Source: Zygnema circumcarinatum
Lineage: Eukaryota; Streptophyta; Zygnematophyceae; Zygnematales; Zygnemataceae
Length of the DNA: 24,702 nt
Direction: 5' to 3'
Assembly: GCA_037447605.1 (NCBI GenBank)
Contig: CM074812.1
Coordinates: forward strand, 1,583,631 to 1,608,332
A program made the translations under genes and the position numbers. Positions 9,941-24,702 of this stretch are shown piece by piece. Every line of letters starts with the position of its first letter. Position 1 is the stretch's first letter. The notes beneath the pieces are model-generated. The model had not been told where the DNA came from, made no database searches, and worked only from the letters and a program-made list of their open reading frames with translations.

Positions 9941-12900
9941 ATGCCTTACCTCAACCCTGAGCCCACCTTTGAGCTTTCCGAAGAGGATGAGTACGAGCTC
10001 GACCAAGTATTGGCATTTTTTTTGGAGATGGACATCGACTGTGCCGCCGTGCGACCAGTCATCCTCGAAACGCTGAAGGTAGGTACTATTTAATATAAAA
10101 TTTACAACTTCAAGTTTCTTAAGCATTATTGCAGACACCCCTTTCGCTTGTATAAATCAAAACTGTTGAAGCTCTAAAGGGACATCTAAGTGCAATTCCA
10201 AGTTCTCATTCTCACTATTGACCTATAATCACATGGCCACATGCATGCATTGATGCAGAAGTATCATGGCGATTGGAAACTCGTCAAAGACAACTACTCC
10301 CGAGTGGTTTCACTATTTTTTGATAAGCAGCAATCTGCTGGCAAAGAGGTGAGCTTGTCAGTTTTCGTGAGAGTAAAATGGGAGGGGGCAGGGGGGAGGG
10401 GTCGACCTTCACTTTCTTTCTCAGTGAAATTTTCTACTGTTTTTGTACGTTTAAACTAATCGGTGGATTTCTGAACCTCTACTCATGTTCTCGATTTTGA
10501 GTTTTTGTGAATTATTAGGATGCCGACAAAACGAAACATCGTCACGGAGTTGATCCAGATGGGCACCCAAGAGCCTTCCAAAAAAGGCTTTCAAATGGGT
10601 CAAAGTTAACTCAGCATTCACCAAATAAACGTTTGAATGGAAAACCAGCAAACCTTAACTCTTCCAAGCAAAAGCCGGATGAGATAGATTACATTTCAAA
10701 TCTCCGTAGACGGCAACGTGTGGAAGATAATTCAGATGAAGATGAAGCGAAGATACGTGAAGAGAAAAGAGGGAGCAAATTGAAAAGGAGCACACATTCC
10801 ACAGCAGTTCCCATTACTACTGGGAGTGACAATGAGGAGGATTTCATGGGAAGGGCAGAAATCACAGCGCAGAAGAGGGTTCGGAAATCACTTCCTGAGG
10901 CTGAAGAGCGGCGTTTGGGAGAGAGCTTTGGAAGAAGAGAGAGAGAGAGGAAGAGAGAGAGGGAGTGGGAGAGACAGCGGAGCACATTTGACAACGTCGG
11001 TGAGGGAGATGAGAGTGGGAGGAATGGGAGAAGAGATGGAGGGAGAGAGAGTGCTTCTCCGCCAGACTTTGGAAGAGGTTTCGGAGGTAGGAGACCATGG
11101 CCAGCTCCTTCAAGAGGGGTAAGAGCAAGAGTAGGTGGGGAGGAAGGGAAAAGGATGGATGAGAGAGAGGAGGATAGAGAGAGGTTGGAGATACGCAGAA
11201 CAGACCAGCTTGGAGGTGAGACGAGTGCGTATGTTGAACGGAGAGAGAAAGAGGGAGAAGATCTTGTGAGAGACGGAGCTGTGCCTCTAATAAAAACGAG
11301 AGGAGGAGTCATACTTGGATCTGGTCATCTCTCAAACGGTTTGTTGTTGAGGGGTGGGCAATCCTCCCCCTTGAAGGAAGCACAACTGGCGAGTCTGAAA
11401 GAGAGGGAAAGGGAGAAGGAGAAGGAGAAGGAGAGGGAGAGGGAGAGGGAGAAGGAGAGGGAGAGAGAGAGGGAGAGGGAGATGGAGATGGAGAGGGAGA
11501 GGGAGAGGGAGAGGGAGAGGGAGGGAGAGGGAGAGGGAGAGGGCGAGGGAGAGGGAGAGGGAGAGGGAGAGGGCGAGGGAAAAGGAAAGGGAGAGGGAGA
11601 GGGAGAGGGAGAGGGAGAGGGAGACGGAGACGGAGAGGGAGAGATTTTTTGAAAAGCGCCAGTCCAGCGGTGGCATAGAGGGTGGTACTGATGGAATGAG
11701 TCCATCAAATTGGAAGAGGGAACCGAAGCAATCTCAAGGAGCACGCAGATGTTGCCCTTTGTTGGACACTCGGCCTCGCCTCCGCCCCGCAGACCTCATC
11801 AAGTCTGCCTCTCGCACTGAGTGGGAGAAGGGAAACGAAAAACCTCCCACTTTCGAACTGAAAACGGAGCAAAGGAGGGAGCTTGGAACTCCGCCGACTT
11901 CATTAGGTCAAGTGCCGCCTTTACCCTCCGGCTTGTTTGTTCAACGGATGGTGCTTTTGGAGAAGGAGAAGGAGGAGGAGGAGAAGGAGGAGGAGAAGGA
12001 GAAGGAGGAGGAGAGGGAGAAGGAGGAGAAGGAAGACGGAACGGAGAAAGAAGATGTAGATGTCGTGGAAACCGTTGTTTTAACGGAAGGTTATTTTCGC
12101 GGGGGAGAGCATACAGAGGCTGGAGGGTCTTGGAATCCATATCCTCCTTTAGGTGCTAATTCAAATGCAGGTATCCGCATTTCTGGCCCTAGATATCATA
12201 CAATTGGGTTGGGGAGAAGAGTATTTGTATGCGATGAAGATTTAGGAGACGGTATGAAGTTCAGGAAGGAGCGAGGAATAGAAGAATTTTTCGGAGTGGA
12301 GGGAGATGGAGGATTAGTGTTGGGAGAACATCCTGATAATGTGTGGAGGAGAGGAGGCAATTCTCGTATGGCTACGAGGATTGGGGACTACATTGGGCGT
12401 GAGAACGGAAATGAGAAGGAAAAAGAGAAAGGCGAGAGAGAGGGAGAGGAGGAGACTGGAGTAGAGGAAGGAAGCTTGGGAGGGGTAGCTACTCACAGAA
12501 GGGTTGTGCCAGGAGGCGGAAGTGGAGGTAAGGGGCTCGTTTCTTTATGTATTTAGCATTTTGATATTCTTTATATGGTAGGCATCTTCAGTAAATTGGA
12601 CTGTTGACTAATATCTTGCATTCGGAAAAAGAACTGAGCATAGGGAGAGGGAGGAGGAGGGGAGACACTGGACGTGGAGGTGGCTACGAAGAGAGTGAGA
12701 GAGTCAGGGAGGAGGGGAGTGTGAGAGAGGGCGAGGGCAACAGCGAGGGAGGGAGGTGGAGTGGGAGTAGGAGAGGGAGAATGCGAGGGAGGAGTAGAAC
12801 ACGGAGACACAGAGCGGAGAGGGGGCTGGAGATGCAGAGAGAGAGAGAGAAGTGGAAATGGAAATGTGGAGGCAGTGGAGGGAGAGGGGGGAAGAGAGAG

Positions 12901-15546
12901 GGAGAAGTAGTGAGTCGATTGGGGGGAAGGGTAGCGGTCGAGAAGGAAGCACATGGACCAAGAGGGGCAGAGATAGAGAGCGAGAGAGAGAGGGAGAGGG
13001 AGAGAGAGAAAAAAATAGAGATATTGATTTAGTAGATTGGAACTTGCAGGTGGGATTGGAGGTGAAAGAGTGGCCGTCACATTGACAGAGTCACGTCACG
13101 CCCCTTCGGATATCTCGAATGGCAGAGAGCCTGTCCCTATCCCGTGGGAGAATTTATACAATGATGAGAAACCGCCAGATTCTTTCCATTATGTGAGAGA
13201 TAGCCATGTGTGGGAGAAAGCTAAATTTGAACAGTAAGTAGAGCTCACCCAGAGGTCATTTTTTAATCTTCAGTTTTCTTAAGTCCAAAACATCTTGAAG
13301 CCAAAAAAGGTCCTAAAGGCTTTACCAGGAAGCCTAAATTAACCCTACATGGAATTCGAAATAACCTCAGCGTACCCTACAATCCCCTGAAGGAACTCGT
13401 AAGGGACCACTGAAGTACACTTAAAGAACCTTAAAATAACCAACAAAAGTTCTAGAAAACCATAGACAACAATAGAAACACCCTAAATAACCCTTGCTTC
13501 CCTCTCCTCTCCCTCCCCTGCCTTCCCCGTCCACCTCCAACCTCCCCCCTNNNNNNNNNNCTCCCCCCTCCCCCTTCCCCCCTCCAGTTGCCTCGAACGT
13601 ATGAGTGACGAAGACTTCTGCGAGTGCACCGGAAACTGCCTCAACGCTGAAGAGTGCTGCACATGTGTCCGCGAAACGCGAGGCTCCCACGCGTACACTC
13701 CCGCGGGCCTTCTAAAGGAAGAGTTCATACGGCGGGCGGCGAGGGAGAAGAGTGAGAGCGAGCAGATGGAGGTGCAGAAGTGTGTGGGGGAGTGCATAGG
13801 GAGCGGCTGCAGAGGGCACGTTTCGAGGATGTTTCTTAAGGAGTGTGGACTGCTCTGCAAGTGCAACCAAAAGACGTGTGGAAATCGCGTGGTTCAAAAA
13901 GGAGTGCAGCGAAGATTGAAAGTGAGTCTCTCTCTCTCTCTCTGTCTCTCTATCTCTCTTTTCTCTCTGTCGGTCTCTGTCTCTCTCTCTAGTGGTGTGA
14001 GGATGGGTGCCTCACTCAATCGTTCATGGAGACTCCATGCTAAATATCATCTAAACACGAAACACTTAGGGAAGATATTGCATTAGAAATTAGGGTCTTC
14101 GGTTAATTGCAAGCGTTCAGCAATCAAAGCATGCACTATGTGAAGTTTTAACTTGCCGTGTTCAATATTAATAACCAGCAAACATGTTGGGGTTGCAGGT
14201 TTGCTTCACCAAAGAAGGAAAAGGATGGGGACTTTTTACGCAGGAGAGATTGCCTGCCGGAGCTTTTATTTGTGAATATGTGGGCGACATACTTACAAAT
14301 AACGAGCTTTATGAGAGGATCAAGGCTAAGGAAGGGAAGGGAGAGAGAGGAATCCCCAGCCATACCTTCACGATGCTTTTGGATTCTGATTGGGGGGTTG
14401 AACGGATGCACAGTGATGATGAATTGCTGGGCTTGGATGGAACTACACATGGAAATGTGGGTCGCTTCGTGAATCACCGGTGAGTAGGGGAGAGTGGGAG
14501 GGAGGAGGGAGAGTAAGGGAAGGAGGGAGAGGCCGAGGGAGAGGGGAAGGGAAGGAGACGAGAGAGGGATGCGAAGACGGAAGGTGAGAGGAACGGGGGA
14601 GGCGGGAAAGAGAGAGAGAAGGGGTTGGCGAGAGATGGACAGAGGAGACGAGGGAGGGAGTGTCAAAGGAGAGGAATAAGGGAAGGTGAAGGGAGAGCGA
14701 GGGCGGGGAGGGGGAAACGAGAGAGGGAGGCGGACGAGAGAAAACAAAGGAGAAGGAGGTGGGCGAGTGAGTGGGAGAGAGGGAGGCAGGGAGGAGGGTG
14801 TTGTCGACTGAAAGGAAAGGGAGGCTGGGAGAAGGGAAAAGGGAGGAGGGAGGGGGAGGGAGGGAAGGGAGAGGGGCAAAGAGAGATGGGGAAGGGAGAG
14901 GACAGAGACAGTATGGAAGCTACACTTATATCTCTCGAGGGTATTAACACCTTTTGTTGGGGTGGGCAGCTGCCACGACGCCAATCTTATCGATGTTCCT
15001 GTTCTCATTGACAGCCCGGACAAGCTCTTCTATCACGTCAGTTTCACTCCTGGGCGAACTTCAAACTTTAGAATGTCGTGAATTCAGAAATGATAGAATC
15101 ACTCAAGTGTAGTTAAGATAGAATCATGGTGATGTCATCTATGGTGATGTCAGCCCTGGTGATGTTTGGCATAGTGATGTTGCAGGTGGCTTTTTTTACC
15201 AACAGAGAAGTGGAAGCCATGGAAGAACTCACATGGGTATGCACCCAAGCATGTTTTCTACTACTCACTTTTCGACTCTTTTTTAACCTCTTACAACGCT
15301 ACTATTGTCTCCCCCATTTTTCCATTTCTGGTGCAGTCATTTTTTATTTGCATGTAGTTCCAATTGATTTCCAGTCTATTATATCATCTTCTATCATTTC
15401 CTTCAACAGGCAGACAGCTAATATATGATTAGCTTCTCTCGCAGGACTACCAAGCTGACTTTGAAGATACGGGCCATCCAATTCCGGCCTTCAAATGCCA
15501 ATGCGGGAGTGCCTCCTGTCGGGATAAATTCCGCTCAAGGATGTGA
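9941..15546 (+). CDS. SUVR: SUVR-type histone H3K9 methyltransferase (WIYLD + SET)
   Basis: Exons: 9941-10078, 10259-10348, 10519-12527, 13050-13233, 13588-13921, 14199-14479, 14970-15036, 15186-15236, 15445-15546. The start is the only in-frame ATG before the first domain. Exons 1-2 encode a WIYLD domain (DQVLAFFLEMDID to KYHGDWKLVKDNYSRVVSLF), which in Arabidopsis SUVR4 binds ubiquitin. Exon 3 is a long basic/acidic linker. Exons 4-5 hold PVPIPWENL and the Cys-rich pre-SET (DFCECTGNC, ECCTC, CVGECIGSGC, CGLLCKCNQKTCGNRVVQ). Exons 6-9 form SET and post-SET: GKGWGLF, FICEYVGDILTNNELY, FVNHRCHDANL, LFYHVAFFTNREV, ELTWDYQADF and CQCGSASC. All cofactor, catalytic and zinc motifs look intact, so an active nuclear enzyme is likely. 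The exon lengths sum to 3k+1 because of a frame break near 11521. SUVR1, 2 and 4 cannot be told apart here. Confidence 0.9.
11401..11645 (+). repeat. GAGAGG hexamer tract in SUVR exon 3, with frame break
   Basis: Hexamers GAGAGG and GAGAAG are read as (ER)/(EK) repeats until about 11520. There one unit is short by two bases (GAGAGG GAGGGA GAGGGA), which moves the reading to (GE) repeats and into a stop at 11650-11652. The frame one base further on reads ERERFFEKRQSSGG and stays open to the donor at 12528, matching the phase of the next exon. Intact repeat periodicity would join the two open parts without a break. Cause: true slippage mutation, allelic variation or assembly error. Confidence 0.85.
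12528..13049 (+). other. SUVR intron, purine-rich with long open frames
   Basis: Donor GGAG/GTAAGG and acceptor AACTTGCAG give a phase-1 join (GGT) that reads GSGGGIGGERVAV. Inside, 12640-13020 is G/A-rich and open for 142 codons in one frame; another frame reads SSESIGGKGSGREGSTWTKR. TTGACTAAT at 12604-12612 looks like a branch point. A cassette exon is possible but not needed. Reading straight through from the donor meets a TAG within ten codons. Confidence 0.6.
13234..13587 (+). other. SUVR intron with assembly gap
   Basis: Donor GTAAGT, acceptor CCCCCTCCAG. It is unique sequence to about 13490, then C/T-rich, interrupted by ten N at 13551-13560. The true length of the gap is unknown and it sits in the pyrimidine tract just before the pre-SET exon. 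The splice restores CAT (FEHCLERMSDEDF). Confidence 0.85.
14480..14969 (+). repeat. SUVR intron, GA-rich low complexity
   Basis: After GTGAGT about 430 bases are nearly pure purine (GGGAGA, GGAGGGA). The acceptor GGTGGGCAG has almost no pyrimidine tract directly before it. The join gives NHRCHDAN, the conserved SET NH-C motif, so the boundaries are secure. Open frames in the intron are artefacts of composition. Confidence 0.85.
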
Positions 15547-15746
15547 AAAAAAAAAAAAAAAAAAAATGTCTTTTTGAGCCCTTTTTTTTTGTGCTAATTT
15601 TAGGTTCGTTAGTATCCAATTTGGGGGGGGGGACGCTTGATAAAAAATAAAAAAAATATATGGCCTTTGTTGTAAAAGAGGGATAAGGATGGTTTTTGAA
15701 GACTTTTGGCGATTTCTCAGTGCAGCTTTGAAGCTGCAACTTTTGG
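15546..15746 (+). promoter_or_regulatory. 3' flank of SUVR: A21 run, AATAAA, hairpin
   Basis: The last base of the stop codon begins a run of 21 A (15546-15566). AATAAA lies at 15646-15651, about 100 bases after the stop, a plausible poly(A) signal. An inverted repeat TGCAGCTT-TG-AAGCTGCA lies at 15721-15738. Which of these acts in 3' end formation cannot be told from sequence. Confidence 0.35.
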
Positions 15747-15799
15747 CCGTTAGGCACCTTTTAGGGTTTCTATGTACATAGATTGTGTACAGTTCTCAT

Positions 15800-16330
15800 T
15801 GTTCTTTTGAGTTTTCAGGGTTCAATTTTTCAGTTTTTTTTGTGATGGAAGAGTTTTTTAGGGCTTTAGGGTTTTTAGGGCTTCCCCCTTCCCCCTCCCC
15901 CCTCCTTTCTTTTTTAGGGTTCGATTGCTTAAGCATCCTCCATCTCTTCAGAGGAAGAGGGCGCCTTTTGCTACCAGATATTGAAATAGAGTGAGTTATC
16001 CTTCCCTGAAGATGTTGGTGTAGGATTGTGTTGATTTCATTTTCAGCTTCTTCAATTTCATCCAAAGTTAACCGGAGCTTTGAGGGAAAGCATAGGATGC
16101 TTGTGCTCCTATTCAACTTTGGAATAAAGCTTTTGGGGATAAGTGTGCTGTGCACTGAATGATGAAGATTGTTGAAAATGTCTAGGAAAGGAAAATTTTC
16201 TGAGGATGAAATTGAAGAAGTTGAGAAAGAAAGTAGTTAGCATGAGTCTCGCTCCAACATGTTTTGTAAGATGTTCGTTGAGAACTAAAAGCCATTAATC
16301 CTTCCCCGAAGATGTTGGCGTGACGATGCA
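15800..16330 (-). pseudogene. Duplicated gene-fragment-like sequence, unidentified
   Basis: A minus-strand frame opening at ATG 16153-16155 contains LRLTLDEIEEAENEINTILH followed by QHLQGRI, with balanced composition. Part of this DNA recurs twice nearby. ATCCTTCC(C/T)(C/T)GAAGATGTTGG is repeated directly 300 bases apart (from 15998 and from 16298). The 17-base CTTCTTCAATTTCATCC (16047-16063) recurs inverted at 16204-16220. I do not recognise the protein. It looks like rearranged debris of a gene or transposon, not a working gene. Confidence 0.25.
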
Positions 16331-16569
16331 CCAGCAAGACCGACCTAGTGGTTCTTACAATTAGACATGTTGCTATATTCTTTGTGTTTTAACACCTTTT
16401 AATTACATGTCTATTCTTCATCCAACGCATCTTCGTCTCTTTGATGCGAGAGCGAGGTTTCGTTTTTCCATAATGAAAGCATTCGTAATCTTTAGACTCC
16501 TTAGGCTGCAAAATGGACTTCCAAAATCGCGTCAAGTTAACAAATACATTTCATATATGATGGATAGAG

Positions 16570-16634
16570 CAAAAACCCTAAAGAAAATCAGACCGGCGAA
16601 AAAGGTGTGTATCTAGCCACAAAAGGTGTGAAAA
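16570..16634 (+). mobile_element. Half copy of inverted-repeat element (MITE-like)
   Basis: AAAAACCCTA, then CAGACCGGCGAAAAAGGTGT and GTATCTAGCCACAAAAGGTG, matches the right half of the element at 23071-23193 with few differences. The left arm is absent here. About 30 bases further on, TCGTACGGTCG (16673-16683) is also shared with the kinase intron. Confidence 0.65.
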
Positions 16635-16859
16635 TGGCATTTTCCTTTTTCGGTCTAAAGTACTGTACGGTGTCGTACGGTCGCACTCAGCACGTGCCGG
16701 ACCGTTCAACGACCTCCTCACCGTTTTACAGCGTCCTGTTCTATGTCTACAGAAAAAACGCGAATTTCACGAATCTCAAATAAAGCTGCTGCATAGAACA
16801 CTCTTCTTGGCACAGATTATACATGGAACAGTCTTATTGAACACTATTGAGCATGGAGC

Positions 16860-17060
16860 AGCGTAAGAGACTGCAACTGGTACATAGAATGGAAGAATTT
16901 CAACGCAGCTTGAGCATAGAACGATATCATTAGAACGATATCAGAGCATGGAATGAAAATTTTTCAGCGCAACTGGAGCACGGAATGACATCATTTCAAC
17001 GCAACTGGAACATGAAGCGACATCATTTCAACGCAACTGGAGCATGGAACGGGCGCATCC
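16860..17060 (+). repeat. Degenerate 32-bp tandem repeat
   Basis: Units of the type GGAGCATGGAATGACATCAT plus TTCAACGCAACT recur with 32-base spacing; AACTGG falls at 16971, 17003 and 17035. Earlier, more diverged units reach back to about 16860. It lies directly upstream of the GC-rich kinase promoter region. 16640-16860 is unique and shows nothing else I can name. Confidence 0.75.
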
Positions 17061-17813
17061 ATGCGTTAGGGTTTGCAGCCCCCTTCCGGCGGTCCCCCTC
17101 CGGGCGGTTGGCAGCTCCTGCCAGGCGCTGTTCTACTTCCGGCCGGCGGTCGCTTCCAAGGAGGCGCTCCCTCCCGCCGTAGCCTCTCCCACTCCGCGAG
17201 GCTCCCACTTGCAAACCCTAACGGCCGTTCCATGCGCTCTGTTCCGTTCCTGGCATGATTCAGCCCGGGTGGCCTCCCTGAAGGTCTATCGGACGCCTCA
17301 CACCCCTCTCCCTCTCTCTTCCCCTCTCTCTCTGCATCTCTCTTTCTCGAAACCACGCTCTCTCTGCCGTCTGTCTACCCAACTCCCTGCATATTTCCTT
17401 TTTTGTCAAAAAGAAAATATCCAAAAAGTGCAATTCTCTTCTCCATTCTCTCTCTCTCTCTCTCTCCCTCCCACGCTCTCCCTCTTTCCCTCTCTTTTCC
17501 CTCTTCCGTTCCCCCTCGCCCTTCTCGCTTCCCACTTCTGATCCCTCCCCTTCTCCTTCTCCTTACCTCTCCCTCCCTCTCCCACACTCCCTTCCCTCGT
17601 CCCTCCCTCCCTCCCTTACCGTTTCCCTCCCCCTCACTCCCCCTCACTCCCCCTTCCCCCCTCCTCTCGTCCTGCCTCTGTCCTGCTCCCTCTCCGTCTC
17701 TTCCCCTCCCTTGTCTTTCCCCCCCTCCCTTCTTCTCCTCTCCTCCCTTTCCGGCATGAGCGGTAGCACCTCTCCCGACCCCTCCCCTCCCTCCTCCCTC
17801 TCCCCTCCCCACC
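17060..17813 (+). promoter_or_regulatory. Putative kinase promoter and CT-rich leader
   Basis: 17060-17290 is GC-rich unique DNA with AAACCCTAA (17213-17221, telo-box). 17293-17810 is a long C/T-rich tract ending in CACCATGC, a good translation-start context. This repeats the order seen upstream of the SUVR gene. Whether the CT tract is core promoter, leader or partly leader intron cannot be decided. Confidence 0.4.
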
Positions 17814-24686
<6,873 letters not shown>

Positions 24687-24702
24687 GTGAGAGGGGAGGG
24701 AG

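Noticed and set aside
14494-15023. Several open frames on both strands within the SUVR intron
   Set aside because: GA-rich composition lacks stop codons; exon joins around the intron rebuild the SET NH-C motif exactly.

Overview
The window looks like nuclear DNA of a streptophyte, most likely a charophyte alga rather than a seed plant. Three multi-exon genes all lie on the + strand, and each has an architecture known from the green lineage: a DUF547 protein of the plant MIP1-zipper type, a WIYLD-SET histone methyltransferase (SUVR type), and an ACT-domain Raf-like kinase (STY8/17/46 type). Plant-type telomere motifs (AAACCCTAA/TTTAGGG) occur throughout. The algal placement is inference: introns and intergenic DNA are packed with very long CT- or GA-rich tracts and telomere-like hexamers to octamers, which is unusual for land plants.

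Layout. 1-213: pyrimidine-rich end of an upstream intron. 214-6507: last nine exons of the DUF547 gene, with its 5' end outside the window. 6508-9940: intergenic DNA holding telomere-like repeats, a possible lone minus-strand coiled-coil exon, a tRNA-Cys-like element, CAG/GGAATGC simple repeats, a GC-rich block and the SUVR promoter. 9941-15546: SUVR gene in nine exons. Its large third exon has an apparent frame break inside a GAGAGG hexamer tract, and one intron carries a 10-N gap. 15547-17813: intergenic DNA with gene-fragment-like duplications, a half copy of an inverted-repeat element, a 32-bp tandem repeat and the kinase promoter. 17814 to the end: first nine exons of the kinase gene, running out of the window just after the APE motif. 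Its sixth intron (2.5 kb) holds a cluster of foldback elements, and its seventh starts with GC rather than GT.

Exon joins were checked by hand. Every junction keeps reading phase and rebuilds a family-typical peptide, except the single break in SUVR exon 3. The genes do not form an obvious pathway: one is a protein of unknown biochemistry, one a chromatin writer, one a cytosolic kinase. SUVR and the kinase share an upstream layout of AAACCCTAA box, then CT-rich tract, then ATG.

No clearly new protein system is visible. The most notable observations are a TA-flanked inverted-repeat element with a second half copy, the GC-AG intron starting in a palindrome, telomere-like repeats read as protein in DUF547 exon 1, the hexamer frame break in SUVR, and the tRNA-like gene with a 6-nt anticodon loop.
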